64,000 nucleotides of DNA from Rattus norvegicus (lineage: Eukaryota; Chordata; Mammalia; Rodentia; Muridae). The notes beneath the pieces were generated by a model, which saw only the letters and a list, made by a program, of their open reading frames with translations, was not told the DNA's origin and did not search any database. The stretch covers positions 37,952,939 to 38,016,938 of the forward strand of contig NC_086034.1 in assembly GCF_036323735.1 (NCBI RefSeq). The letters are read 5' to 3'. Below are positions 33,788 to 44,599 of this stretch, one piece after another; the first letter of the stretch is position 1, and each line of letters begins with the position of its first letter. A program made the translations under genes and the position numbers.

Positions 33788-36700
33788 CTAATAGCCACTT
33801 ATCAATGAGTGCATACCATGTATGTCTTTCTGTGATTGGGTTAGTTCACTCAGGATGATATTTTCCAGTTCCAACCATTTGCCTACGAATTTCATAAACT
33901 CGTTGTTTTTGATAGCTGAGTAATATTCCATTGTGTAGATGTACCACATTTTCTGTATCCATTCCTCTGTTGAAGGGCATCTGGGTTCTTTCCATTTTCT
34001 GGCTATTATAAATAAGGCTGCAATGAACATAGTGGAGCACGTGTCTCTTTTATATGTTGAGGCATCTTTTGGGTATATGCCCAAGAGAGGTATAGCTGGA
34101 TCCTCAGGCAGTTCAATGTCCAATTTTCTGAGGAACCTCCAGACTGATTTCCAGAATGGTTTTACCAGACTGCAATCCCACCAACAATGGAGGAGTGTTC
34201 CTCTTTCTCCACATCCTCGCCAGCATCTGCTGTCACCTGAGTTTTTGATCTTAGCCAATCGCACTGGTGTGAGGTGAAATCTCAGGGTTGTTTTGATTTG
34301 CATTTCCCTTATGACTAAAGATGTTGAACATTTCTTTAGGTGTTTCTCAGCCATTCGGCATTCCTCAGCTGTGAATTCTTTGTTTAGCTCTGAACCCCAT
34401 TTTTTAATAGGGTTATTTGTTTCCCTGCGGTCTAACTTCTTGAGTTCTTTGTATATTTTGGATATAAGGCCTCTATCTGTTGTAGGGTTGGTAAAGATCT
34501 TTTCCCAATCTGTTGGTTGCCGTTTTGCCCTAACCACAGTGTCCTTTGCCTTACAGAAGCTTTGCAGTTTTATGAGATCCCATTTGTCAATTCTTGATCT
34601 TAGAGCATAAGCCATTGGTGTTTTGTTCAGGAATTTTTTTCCAGTGCCCATGTGTTCCAGATGCTTCCCTAGTTTTTCTTCTATTAGTTTGAGTGTGTCT
34701 GGTTTGATGTGGAGGTCCTTGATCCACTTGGACTTAAGCTTTGTACAGGGTGATAAGCATGGATCGATCTGCATTCTTCTACATGTTGCCCTCCAGTTGA
34801 ACCAGCACCATTTGCTGAAAATGCTATCTTTTTTCCAATGGATGGTTTTGGCTCCTTTGTCAAAAATCAAGTGACCATAGGTGTGTGGGTTCATTTCTGG
34901 GTCTTCAATTCTATTCCATTGGTCTATCTGTCTGTCTCTGTACCAATACCATGCAGTTTTTATCACTATTGCTCTGTAATACTGCTTGAGTTCAGGGATA
35001 GTGATTCCCCCTGAAGTCCTTTTATTGTTGAGGATAGTTTTAGCTATCCTGGGTTTCTTGTTATTCCAGATGAATTTGCAGATTGTTCTGTCTAACTCTT
35101 TGAAGAATTGGATTGGTATTTTGATGGGGATTGCATTGAATCTGTAGATCGCTTTTGGTAAAATGGCCATTTTTACTATATTAATCCTGCCAATCCATGA
35201 GCATGGGAGATCTTTCCATCTTCTGAGGTCTTCTTCAATTTCTTTCTTCAGTGTCTTGAAGTTCTTATTGTACAGATCTTTTACTTGCTTGGTTAAAGTC
35301 ACACCGAGGTACTTTATATTATTTGGGTCTATTATGAAGGGTGTCATTTCCCTAATTTCCTTCTCGGCTTGTTTCTCTTTTGTATAGAGGAAGGCAACTG
35401 ATTTATTTGAGTTAATTTTATACCCAGCCACTTTGCTGAAGTTGTTTATCAGCTTTAGTAGTTCTCTGGTGGAACTTTTGGGATCACTTAAATATACTAT
35501 CATATCATCTGCAAATAGTGATATTTTGACCTCTTCTTTTCCGATCTGTATCCCTTTGATCTCCTTTTGTTGTCTGATTGCTCTGGCTAGAACTTCAAGA
35601 ACTATATTGAATAAGTAGGGAGAGAGTGGGCAGCCTTGTCTAGTCCCTGATTTTAGTGGGATTGCTTCAAGTTTCTCTCCATTTAGTTTAATGTTAGCAA
35701 CTGGTTTGCTGTATATGGCTTTTACTATGTTTAGGTATGGGCCTTGAATTCCTATTCTTTCCAGGACTTTTATCATGAAGGGGTGTTGAATTTTGTCAAA
35801 TGCTTTCTCAGCATCTAATGAAATGATCATGTGGTTCTGTTCTTTCAGTTTGTTTATATAATGGATCACGTTGATGGTTTTCCGTATATTAAACCATCCC
35901 TGCATGCCTGGGATGAAGCCTACTTGATCATGGTGGATGATTGTTTTGATGTGCTCTTGAATTCGGTTTGCCAGAATTTTATTGAGTATTTTTGCGTCGA
36001 TATTCATAAGGGAAATTGGTCTGAAGTTCTCTTTCTTTGTTGTGTCTTTGTGTGGTTTAGGTATAAGAGTAATTGTAGCTTCGTAGAAGGAATTTGGTAG
36101 GGCTCCATCTGTTTCAATTTTGTGGAATAGTTTGGATAATATTGGTATGAGGTCTTCTATGAAGGTTTGATAGAATTCTGCACTAAACCCATCTGGACCT
36201 GGGCTCTTTTTGGTTGGGAGACCTTTAATGACTGCTTCTATTTCCTTAGGAGTTATGGGGTTGTTTAACTGGTTTATCTGTTCCTGATTTAACTTCGATA
36301 CCTGGTATCTGTCTAGGAAATTGTCCATTTCCTGAAGATTTTCAAATTTTGTTGAATATAGGTTTTTATAGTAAGATCTGATGATTTTTTGAATTTCCTC
36401 TGAATCTGTAGTTATGTCTCCCTTTTCATTTCTGATTTTGTTAATTTGGACGCACTCTCTGTGTCCTCTCGTTAGTCTGGCTAAGGGTTTATCTATCTTG
36501 TTGATTTTCTCAAAGAACCAACTTTTGGTCCTGTTGATTCTTTCTATGGCCCTTTTTGTTTCTACTTGGTTGATTTCAGCTCTGAGTTTGATTATTTCCT
36601 GCCTTCTACTCCTCCTGGGTGTATTTGTTTCTTTTTGTTCTAGAGCTTTTAGGTGTGCTGTCAAGCTGCTGACATATGCTCTTTCCTGTTTCTTTCTGCA

Positions 36701-37615
36701 GGCACTCAGCGCTATGAGTTTTCCTCTTAGCACAGCTTTCATTGTGTCCCATAAGTTTGAGTATGTTGTATCCTCATTTTCATTAAATTCTAAAAAGTTT
36801 TTAATTTCTTTCTTTATTTCTTCCTTGACCAGGTTATCATTGAGTAGAGCATTGTTCAATTTCCACGTATATGTGGGCATTCTTCCCTTATTGTTATTGA
36901 AGACCAGTTTTAGGCCGTGGTGGTCTGATAGCACGCATGGGATTATTTCTATCTTTTTGTACCTGTTGAGGCCCGTTTTTTGACCAATTATATGGTCAAT
37001 TTTGGAGAAAGTACCATGAGGAGCTGAGAAGAAGGTATATCCTTTTGCTTTAGGATAGAATGTTCTATAAATATCCGTTAAGTCCATTTGGCTCATGACT
37101 TCTCTTAGTCTGTCGACATCACTGTTTAATTTCTGTTTCCATGATCTGTCCATTGATGAGAGTGGGGTGTTAAAATCTCCCACTATTATTGTGTGAGGTG
37201 CAATGTGTGTTTTGAGCTTTAGTAAGGTTTCTTTTACGTATGTAGGTGCCCTTGTATTTGGGGCATAGATATTTAGGATTGAGAGTTCATCTTGGTGGAT
37301 CTTTCCTTTGATGAATATGAAGTGTCCTTCCTTATCTTTTTTGATGACTTTTAGTTGGAAATTGATTTTATTTGATATTAGAATGGCTACTCCAGCTTGC
37401 TTCTTCTGACCATTTGCTTGGAAAGTTGTTTTCCAGCCTTTCACTCTGAGGTAGTGTCTGTCTTTGTCTCTGAGGTGTGTTTCCTGTAGACAGCAGAATG
37501 CAGGGTCCTCGTTGCGTATCCAGTTTGTTAATCTATGTCTTTTTATTGGGGACTTGAGGCCATTGATATTGAGAGATATTAAGGAATAGTGATTATTGCT
37601 TCCCGTTATATTCAT
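33788..37615 (-). CDS. L1 ORF2p: endonuclease and reverse transcriptase
   Basis: A 1275-residue frame for the enzyme that nicks the target DNA and copies L1 RNA onto it. The N-terminal endonuclease keeps the expected residues: N16 in LNINGL, E45 in QETH, D147 and N149 in VGDFN, D207 in KIDH, and D231/H232 in SDHH. The reverse transcriptase keeps motif A with D601 in SLDAEKAFD and the catalytic FADD with D703/D704. A C-terminal Cys-rich motif has C1131, C1135, H1143, C1144 and C1148. It ends in LISGY. The start is the first Met after an in-frame stop upstream. It lies 59 nt after the ORF1 stop, so translation must re-initiate on the bicistronic RNA. Length fits rodent L1 (about 1275-1281). No damage is visible; single substitutions at key sites elsewhere cannot be excluded by eye. 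Confidence 0.96.
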   Translation of the reverse strand: MNITGSNNHYSLISLNINGLKSPIKRHRLTNWIRNEDPAFCCLQETHLRDKDRHYLRVKGWKTTFQANGQKKQAGVAILISNKINFQLKVIKKDKEGHFIFIKGKIHQDELSILNIYAPNTRAPTYVKETLLKLKTHIAPHTIIVGDFNTPLSSMDRSWKQKLNSDVDRLREVMSQMDLTDIYRTFYPKAKGYTFFSAPHGTFSKIDHIIGQKTGLNRYKKIEIIPCVLSDHHGLKLVFNNNKGRMPTYTWKLNNALLNDNLVKEEIKKEIKNFLEFNENEDTTYSNLWDTMKAVLRGKLIALSACRKKQERAYVSSLTAHLKALEQKETNTPRRSRRQEIIKLRAEINQVETKRAIERINRTKSWFFEKINKIDKPLARLTRGHRECVQINKIRNEKGDITTDSEEIQKIIRSYYKNLYSTKFENLQEMDNFLDRYQVSKLNQEQINQLNNPITPKEIEAVIKGLPTKKSPGPDGFSAEFYQTFIEDLIPILSKLFHKIETDGALPNSFYEATITLIPKPHKDTTKKENFRPISLMNIDAKILNKILANRIQEHIKTIIHHDQVGFIPGMQGWFNIRKTINVIHYINKLKEQNHMIISLDAEKAFDKIQHPFMIKVLERIGIQGPYLNIVKAIYSKPVANIKLNGEKLEAIPLKSGTRQGCPLSPYLFNIVLEVLARAIRQQKEIKGIQIGKEEVKISLFADDMIVYLSDPKSSTRELLKLINNFSKVAGYKINSNKSVAFLYTKEKQAEKEIREMTPFIIDPNNIKYLGVTLTKQVKDLYNKNFKTLKKEIEEDLRRWKDLPCSWIGRINIVKMAILPKAIYRFNAIPIKIPIQFFKELDRTICKFIWNNKKPRIAKTILNNKRTSGGITIPELKQYYRAIVIKTAWYWYRDRQIDQWNRIEDPEMNPHTYGHLIFDKGAKTIHWKKDSIFSKWCWFNWRATCRRMQIDPCLSPCTKLKSKWIKDLHIKPDTLKLIEEKLGKHLEHMGTGKKFLNKTPMAYALRSRIDKWDLIKLQSFCKAKDTVVRAKRQPTDWEKIFTNPTTDRGLISKIYKELKKLDRRETNNPIKKWGSELNKEFTAEECRMAEKHLKKCSTSLVIREMQIKTTLRFHLTPVRLAKIKNSGDSRCWRGCGERGTLLHCWWDCSLVKPFWKSVWRFLRKLDIELPEDPAIPLLGIYPKDASTYKRDTCSTMFIAALFIIARKWKEPRCPSTEEWIQKMWYIYTMEYYSAIKNNEFMKFVGKWLELENIILSELTQSQKDIHGMHSLISGY

Positions 37616-37674
37616 ATTTGGATGTAAGGTTATGTTTGTGTGCTTTCATTCTCTTTGTTTTGTTGCCAAGACGA

Positions 37675-38748
37675 TTAGTTTCTTGCTTCTTCTAGGGTAT
37701 AGCTTGCCTCCTTATGTTGGGCTTTACCATTTATTATCCTTTGTAGTGCTGGATTTGTAGAAAGATATTGTGTAAATTTGGTTTTGTCATGGAATATCTT
37801 GGTTTCTCCATCAATGTTAATTGAGAGTTTTGCTGGATACAGTAACCTGGGCTGGCATTTGTGTTCTCTTAGGGTCTGTATGACATCAGTCCAGGATCTT
37901 CTGGCCTTCATAGTTTCTGGCGAGAAGTCTGTTGTGATTCTGATAGGTCTCCCTTTATATGTTACTTGACCTTTTTCCCTTACTGCTTTTAATATTCTTT
38001 CTTTATTTTGTGCGTTTGGTGTTTTGACAATTATGTGACGGGAGGTGTTTCTTTTCTGGTCCAATCTATTTGGAGTTCTGTAGGCTTCTTGTATGCCTAT
38101 GGGTATCTCTTTTTTTAGGTTAGGGAAGTTTTCTTCTATGATTTTGTTGAAGATATTTACTGGTCCTTTGAGCTGGGAGTCTTCACTCTCTTCTATACCT
38201 ATTATCCTTAGGTTTGATCTTCTCATTGAGTCCTGGATTTCCTGTATGTTTTGGACCAGTAGCTTTTTCTGCTTTACATTATCTTTGACAGTTGAGTCAA
38301 TGATTTCTATGGAATCTTCTGCTCCTGAGATTCTCTCTTCCATCTCTTGTATTCTGTTGGTGAAGCTTGTATCTACAGCTCCTTGTCTCTTCTTTTGGTT
38401 TTCTATATCCAGGGTTGTTTCCATGTGTTCTTTCTTGATTGCTTCTATTTCCATTTTTAATTCCTTCATCTGTTTGATTGTGTTTTCCTGGAATTCTTTC
38501 AGGGATTTTTGCCATTCCTCTTTGTAGGCTTCTACTTGTTTATTAATGATTTCCTGTGTTTCCCTAAGTGTGTTCATGTCTTTCTTGAAGTCCTCCAGCA
38601 TCATGATCAAATATGATTTTGAAACTAGATCTTGCTTTTCTGGTGTGTTTGGATATTCCATGTTTGTTTTGGTGGGAGAATTGGGCTCCGATGATGGCAT
38701 GCAGTCTTGGTTTCTGTTGCTTGGGTTCCTGCGCTTGCCTCTCGCCAT
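37675..38748 (-). CDS. L1 ORF1p: RNA-binding chaperone
   Basis: A 357-residue frame. ORF1p trimers coat L1 RNA and act as nucleic-acid chaperones in the cytoplasmic ribonucleoprotein. Residues 1-45 are basic and Ser/Pro-rich. About 48-172 is a heptad-rich, Lys/Glu-rich segment expected to form the trimeric coiled coil. About 176-258 is the RNA-recognition domain, starting RRSNLRIIGIEE. About 259-340 is the C-terminal domain, with YKGRPIRI and ARRSW, the latter holding the paired Arg known to contact RNA. The start MARGKRRNPSNRNQ follows the 5' UTR directly and is the usual rodent start. The frame has no stop or shift. Confidence 0.95.
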   Translation of the reverse strand: MARGKRRNPSNRNQDCMPSSEPNSPTKTNMEYPNTPEKQDLVSKSYLIMMLEDFKKDMNTLRETQEIINKQVEAYKEEWQKSLKEFQENTIKQMKELKMEIEAIKKEHMETTLDIENQKKRQGAVDTSFTNRIQEMEERISGAEDSIEIIDSTVKDNVKQKKLLVQNIQEIQDSMRRSNLRIIGIEESEDSQLKGPVNIFNKIIEENFPNLKKEIPIGIQEAYRTPNRLDQKRNTSRHIIVKTPNAQNKERILKAVREKGQVTYKGRPIRITTDFSPETMKARRSWTDVIQTLREHKCQPRLLYPAKLSINIDGETKIFHDKTKFTQYLSTNPALQRIINGKAQHKEASYTLEEARN

Positions 38749-39468
38749 CAGATTATCTCTAGTGTTACTTTGTTCTGCTATTTCTGACAGTGGGTAGACT
38801 GACCTATAAGCCTGTGTGTCAGGAGTGCTGTAGACCTGTTTTCCTCTCTTTCCGTCAGTTATGGGGACAGTGTGTTCTGCTTTCGGGCGTGTAGTTTTTC
38901 CTCTCTACAGGTCTTCAGCTGTTCCTGTGGGCCTGTGTCTTGAGTTCACCAGGCAGCTTTCTTGCAGCAGAAAATTTGGTCTTACCTGTGGTCCCGAGGC
39001 TCAGGTTCGCTAGTGGGGTGCTGCCCAGGGGCTCTCTGCAGCGGCAGCAACCAGGAAGACCTGTGCCGCCCCTTCCGGGAGCTTCAGTGCACCAGGGTTC
39101 CAGATGGTCTTTGGCTTTTTCCTCTGGCGTCCGAGATGTGTGTGCAGGGAGCAGTCTCTTCTGGTTTCCCAGGCTTGTCTGCCTCTCTGAAGGTTTAGCT
39201 CTCCCTCCCACGGGATTTGGGTGCAGAGAACTGTTTATCCGGTCTGTTTCTTTCAGGATCCGGCGGTGTCTCAGGCGCAGAAGTCCTGCCGCTCCTGGGC
39301 CCTCCCCCACGGGTGCCCAGAGGCCTTATACAGTTTCCTCTTGGGCCAGGGATGTGGGCAGGGGTGAGCAGTGTTGGTGGTCTCTTCTGCTCTGCAGCCT
39401 CAGGAGTGCCCACCTGACCAGGCGGTTGGGTCTCTCTCTCACCGGGTCTGGGAGCAGAGAGCTGCTTG
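38749..39468 (-). promoter_or_regulatory. L1 5' UTR with internal promoter
   Basis: About 720 nt upstream of ORF1, richer in G+C and CpG than anything else in the window (for example 39,000-39,080 and 39,250-39,310). L1 5' UTRs carry the internal polymerase II promoter and are normally silenced by CpG methylation. The survival of many CpG sites suggests little time for methyl-C decay. I see no obvious tandem monomer structure. Open frames of up to 180 codons inside it are not credible genes. Confidence 0.8.
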
Positions 39469-39481
39469 AAATCGTGTTTTG
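39469..39481 (+). repeat. Right TSD of the full-length L1
   Basis: GAAATCGTGTTTT, exact partner of 32,947-32,959, directly next to the L1 5' end. Confidence 0.9.
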
Positions 39482-39513
39482 AAGATTCAAAATCTGAGGA
39501 ACATATGCTTCTG

Positions 39514-40870
39514 AAAATTGGAAGTAGATCTACCTGAAGACCCAGATATACCACTCTTGGGCATAGACCCAAAAGATGCTCTACCATACCACAGGGGCAT
39601 GTGCTGCACTATATTCATAGCGGCTTTATCTGTGATAGCCAGAAGGTGGAAAGAACCCAGATGTCCCACAGCAGAAGAATGGATACAGAAAAAGTGGTTC
39701 ATTTGCACAATGGAATACTATTGAGCTATTGAAAAATGGGAGCATTGTGAGTTTTTCAGGCAAATGGGTGGAACTAGAACATAAGTGAGGTAACTCAGAC
39801 TCAGAAGGACATGCATGGTGTGTACTCACCAATAGGTGAATATTAGCTAAAACAGTACAGAATACCTAGGATACAGTCCACAGAACTCAAGAAAGTAAAT
39901 AGGCCCAAGTAAGGATGCTTCAGTCCCACTTGTGAGGGAGAAGGAAACAATCATGGGAGGCAGAGGGAGGGAGGGGTATGGGTGGGAGAGGGCAGGGGGA
40001 GGGGAAAATGGGAACATGATCAGGTTGGGGGGGGGCAGGAGAGAAGCCTTGAGGGACAGCAGAATGAATGGAGACATGGAACCTCAGAGGTTGGGAGATG
40101 GGGAACCTTGTAGAAAGTACCAGAGACCTGGGAGGTGAGAGACTCTCAGGACTCAAAGGGAGGGACATAAGGTAAAATGTCCTACAGTGGCCCACCTCTA
40201 GTAGAAAGACAGGGCTTCAAGTGGAGGGATGTATTGCCATCCCACAGTCAAAAATGCTGACCCAGAATTGTTCCTGTCTAAAGGAAGTGTAGGGACAAAA
40301 TAGATAAGAGACTGAGGAAAAGGAGGTTCAGTGACAGGCCCAACTTGGAATCCATCTTAAGGGGTGGCTCCAAGGCCTGATACTGTTACTGATACTGTGG
40401 TGTACTTACAGATAGGAGCCCAGCATGACTGTCAAAGATATCCAACAAGTGGCTGATGAAGACCTATGCAGATACTTACACCCAACCATTGGACTGATGT
40501 CAGGGACCCCTGTGGTTGAATTAGGGAAAGGTTGGAAGAAGCTGAGGAGGAGGGCAACTCCATAAGACGATCAGCAGTCTCAACTAACCTGGACCCCTGA
40601 GATCTCTCAGACACTGAATCACCAACCAGGCAGCATACACGAGCTGGTCCGAGGCCCTTGACACATAAATGGCAGAGGACTGCCTGGTCTGGCCTCAGTA
40701 GAAGATGCATCTAACCCTTGAAAGACTTGAGGCCCTAGGGAGTGGGAAGACCTGGCAGGTTGGGAGGGGACATCATCTTGGCGACAGGGGAGAGGAGGAA
40801 GGAGATGAAGAATTGTGGGAGGGTGGACCCAGAGCAGGGCAATGACTGGATTGTAAAATAAATAAATACA

Positions 40871-40909
<39 letters not shown>

Positions 40910-40911
40910 AA
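39514..40911 (+). mobile_element. Older 5'-truncated L1 (ORF2 end and 3' UTR)
   Basis: A sense copy of the last ORF2 residues ('EVDLPEDPDIPLLGIDPKDA', then the EEWIQK region) and a long diverged 3' UTR with G-rich blocks near 39,955-40,035, ending in an AAAT repeat at 40,857-40,911. It is clearly older than the neighbouring full-length copy, which inserted about 30 bp upstream of it. Confidence 0.88.
40857..40911. repeat. AAAT simple repeat (L1 tail)
   Basis: About 13 'aaat' units that evolved from the A-tail of the L1 at 39,514. Confidence 0.95.
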
Positions 40912-40920
40912 GTAATAAAA

Positions 40921-41120
40921 TGTGTGTGAAAAATTTTCTGCATGTATATCTGTGTACCAAGTCTGTGTCTAGTGCCCAAGAAGACCAGAAAAGGGAACTG
41001 CACCCCCTGAGTCTGGAGTCATAGACAGTTATGAGCTGTCTTGTGGATCTGCAGAATTCAACCTGGGTCCTCTATAAGAACAACCTGTGCTCCTAACTGC
41101 TGAGCCATGTCTTTAACCCT
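40921..41120 (-). mobile_element. B3-type SINE
   Basis: Reversed B3: 'tctgcatgtatatctgtgta', then 'caagaagaccagaaaaggga', then 'cctgggtcctctataagaac' and the head 'ctgctgagccatgtctttaa'. It follows the L1 tail directly. Confidence 0.75.
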
Positions 41121-44100
41121 GCAAAATTCTTCTATAAGAAATTTATGTTTTCACTTTTATTGTAGCATTTGGACTTAGTGAGCAAATATGCAATGAAATA
41201 TTATTTTGTGCTTTAAAAAAGTTGATCTTTATTTTATTCAAATGGTAAATATATTATGGATCAATTCCATGTTGAATTGCATTTTTACGGTCACTCAGTG
41301 AAATTTATGTTCAAATAACTCGTTTCCACATTTCCTGTTTTATGCAAAGAAAATTAAGCTGACAGATGATTGGAATCATGAAGAATTAAAAAAAAAGAAA
41401 CAGATTTGATTTAAACACACCAGAATCTACTACTCTGAGCTACTCGTTTTAGTTGAGAGATGACTGAGTCTTCATGTCTCGCATGAGTCAAAGATAATGA
41501 TAGATTATATATGGTCTTGATGTCTGTAAGAGTCATCACTATATGCTGTTCTATGACTGTAGCCAGGTAAGATCTAGGAACCATTTAATGACTGTACAGC
41601 AAAGACATTGTGCATGACAATTCTGTATTTGTTTGCTTGTTTGTTTTCCCATCCAAATTCTTGGATCTCTGAAACTCAAAGTGAACTTTATCAGAAATAG
41701 AAAAATATAAATCAAAAGGCTTTCAAACAACAAATGAGCTAAACATATTTATATTATAATAGACTTTGTGTGCTTTTATTATTCAATTTCCTTTTTCATT
41801 TGTTTCTGCCTTTGGCAAGTCTACTAGAAAGAAGCAGAATTGGCTAAAGGAACCAGATACTCGCATCCCATTCTGGGAAAAAAAATCACATGATTTAGAT
41901 CTAGGCTATCAGGCATCATCTTGGGGTTATGAATCTTGAGCCCAAAGTAGGGAGACGAGTCTGGACGAGGGGCCCATTTAAAGCTACTATCAATTTTAGG
42001 GGTCTAGTCCTGTCTGTTTGGACCCCTGGTTCTGACTAGATCCCAGGCTCATAGCATTCTGCCTAGTCCTCTAGCTGTTCGTCAGTTCTATAGCTTCTAT
42101 CTCATACCCTCTCCTCTTTTATTTTCTTAAGATAATCAGCATACAGTGAGAACTTCCATTGGAGGAACAAATTCTGAAGTCTGGGTTACAATGATTGTAC
42201 ATTATCCATTGGTACTAATACAGTGAATAGTAATCGGCCTCCCAACTGCTTGAATCTTTGAGCTGCTTGATATTGGATCACTTCCATGCCTCGGTGCGGT
42301 TTTCCCACAGATATAGCTTGCCTAGACATAGTTTGCCTGGTAGTCATCGTTGAGCATTTGGGGATGATGGGCAGGGCAAACTGGTTGGTGTCTTTCTTTA
42401 GCATTTTTGCTACTATTTCAGGATCATAACATTGGCACTAATGGAATGGAGTGGGGGGAAGGTAAACTGACAGGCATATAATTTGCTTTTAACACCATGG
42501 TTTTCAGAAGTGAAATGTCTGCAGTGACGTTATTAGCTGAGATATTGTAGATAGTTTTACATGTACGGGACAATTAACACATGTCCTGTGGGTCTGATTA
42601 CTAGTGTTAAGGAAGTTCTGCTCTGTATAAACCTTCAAGCAAAACCTCCAGGAAAGTTAAAGTTCCCCGCTCTGCTATTAAAACGAGAAAGTAATGTGGC
42701 CTTTTTTTGATTGACTATAAATGTTGACTCCTGGGACTTTGTTCTCAAAGGTGAAAATAAACACGAGGCATAGAAGACAAGTTGTTTTCCTTACAAATTC
42801 TTAAACTTGGAGCTGAAAACATTTACCAGAAAATTTATTAAAACAACACCTTGATGTTGCCTAATGGTTACAGACAAGAAAAAAAAGTTAACAAGCCAAA
42901 GTGAATATTTTTTCTTAAAATACAGTGCAAAAGAAAATTTGCGTGTTTAAGTAAAATTGCCCAGAAGAGTGATAAACCCGATTATTTGATACTGAAACTT
43001 GTAGACATTGAATGAGAAGTTGTAATTATAAAAGATATTTAGGACTAATTAAATAGTTGAAAGGGAATTTATGAGGAGTCCTGATTATTGAGTATCATAG
43101 GTCCTTGAATTGCGGAATGACTGAGGTGATATTCACAGGGTAAGTGACATGCAACTTTCATGGTGACGCTGTGGGCTAACGTCCAGATTCTCCGTTATTT
43201 GTAAAAGTCAAATTGCAAACCCATCCTTCTGCTCCTGGCTTCTTTAACTAACCAAATAGCTAACCCCAGGTTACTTTCCTCAAATGCAAAGTAAAAAGTG
43301 AGGACAGCAGCAGTTGAAACCTTCATCAGTCTGAAGGTACAGGTTCCTGATGATAAATAGATAATAAAAATCAATCGTTTCTATAGCTATGTTTCTCTCA
43401 GAACAGGGAAGGAATAGAACAGAAGGAAACCTGCTATCAAATGCCTGGTACCTGGCCTCAAAATTAATTTGCGAAAGCAAAAATCTCCTGGTCTAACCCT
43501 TCCAAGCCTAAACCAGAAGGTGGGAGATGTTGTTCCACCAGCAACCATGACCTAAGTCAAAGGGGTCTCACATCTTATAGAGCTCGCAGTGCCAAAAGGG
43601 AAAATGCCGGAATGAAGACATGACTTCTACCTAAGATTTTGGACAAATTCTTTAACCTCCATGGGTTTGCTATCTTCAAAACAGTAGGAAGTCTAGGCCT
43701 TCCAAGTTTCTTTCTGCTCTTAAAGTTTTTGATTCAAAGAAGTCATATTTTGGGACTAGTCATCCAGGTCTTCTGGCTCTCCAGTTAAATTTACATTCCT
43801 GCCTAGCACACTTTCCGAATATATAAAGTAGAGATAGTTTGAAAATTTAGACGGAGTTTGAAAACTTAAACTTTGATGGGAGAATTTGGGAGTTTGCCTC
43901 AGAGAAAGGAAATAAAAAATGCTTAGGCACATGGTCAGGCAAACTGTAAAGCCGTGGGAAGCTAGGGAGATTAATACCCTTTTTCTAATAAGGACAAGGC
44001 TGTTATAAGAGAAAACTCAAAAAGGCTCAGAGGAAGAACTGAGGGAGGAAGAAGGAAATACAGTAAATGTGGGGCCCCGCGTGCTCTGAAGATCTTTGAA

Positions 44101-44590
44101 GTGATGCCAGACCCACAGCAAGGGGTTGTGGGATACAGGAGGTCAAGAGAAAGAAGTGGATGAGGACTCTTTGTTCAGAGGTTCACAGTCAGAAGTGCTG
44201 TATCAGGGTAAATAAATGCCCTGTGCTCTTGGAGATACGTTTTAGAGCAGCGAGCCAATTCCATAGAAGTCTCCTAAGGTTCTTATAAAAGGAGAATTCC
44301 TTCATTTATAAGACACTTTCACCCCCACAAAAAAACTCCAGAAGAAGTCTGTGGCTTCCTATTTAAAGTTATCGAAGACAAACCTTTAATTTTCTAGTTT
44401 GGGGTTTGGGGGTGGGTTGGTGAATGAATTATCTGATAGCAATTAGGAGAGCCTTTTAATAGCCACCCCCTCCCCGCAGCCCTCTCCTATGGCATTATTT
44501 CTAGAAACTTGGTGCCGTATAGTAAATTCTGAAGGGCAAAAATGATTATTTAATTCTTGGAAATTCCAGCCAAATTTAATTTAAAACTTT
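41121..44590. other. Repeat-poor unique DNA
   Basis: About 3.5 kb with almost no young repeats. A MIR relic may lie at 43,635-43,695 on the plus strand ('ttggacaaattctttaacct'). An unrecognised 72-codon minus frame at 42,186-42,404 is followed on its sense side by 'aaataaaag' near 42,112-42,120. It could be part of an old retroposed transcript, but no homology is apparent. I see no exon structure. Confidence 0.4.
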
Positions 44591-44599
44591 TAAAAGCAA

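Larger units (their letters stand above)
32956..39468 (-). mobile_element. Full-length, apparently intact L1 with 3' transduction
   Basis: A 6.5-kb autonomous LINE-1, in minus-strand order: 5' UTR (39,468-38,749), ORF1 (38,748-37,675), a 59-nt spacer, ORF2 (37,615-33,788), 3' UTR (33,787-33,079), a short A11 (33,078-33,068), an 84-bp non-L1 segment (33,067-32,984) and a terminal A28 (32,983-32,956). Both frames are open end to end with their catalytic residues. The 13-bp TSD is exact and the tail is pure A, both signs of a recent insertion. The terminal structure shows that the source transcript passed its own weak signal and was polyadenylated downstream. Whether it still moves cannot be judged from sequence alone. 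Confidence 0.95.

Noticed and set aside
36414..36983. 189-codon plus-strand frame inside the L1, rich in hydrophobic residues
   Set aside because: Antisense shadow of ORF2; its membrane-like look comes from the complement of Lys- and Glu-rich codons.
38940..39482. 180-codon plus-strand frame in the L1 5' UTR
   Set aside because: Antisense of a GC-rich untranslated region; long frames are expected by chance where stop codons are rare.
42186..42404. 72-codon minus frame as a gene
   Set aside because: I recognise no family, see no introns or promoter, and one AATAAA-like string nearby is not enough.
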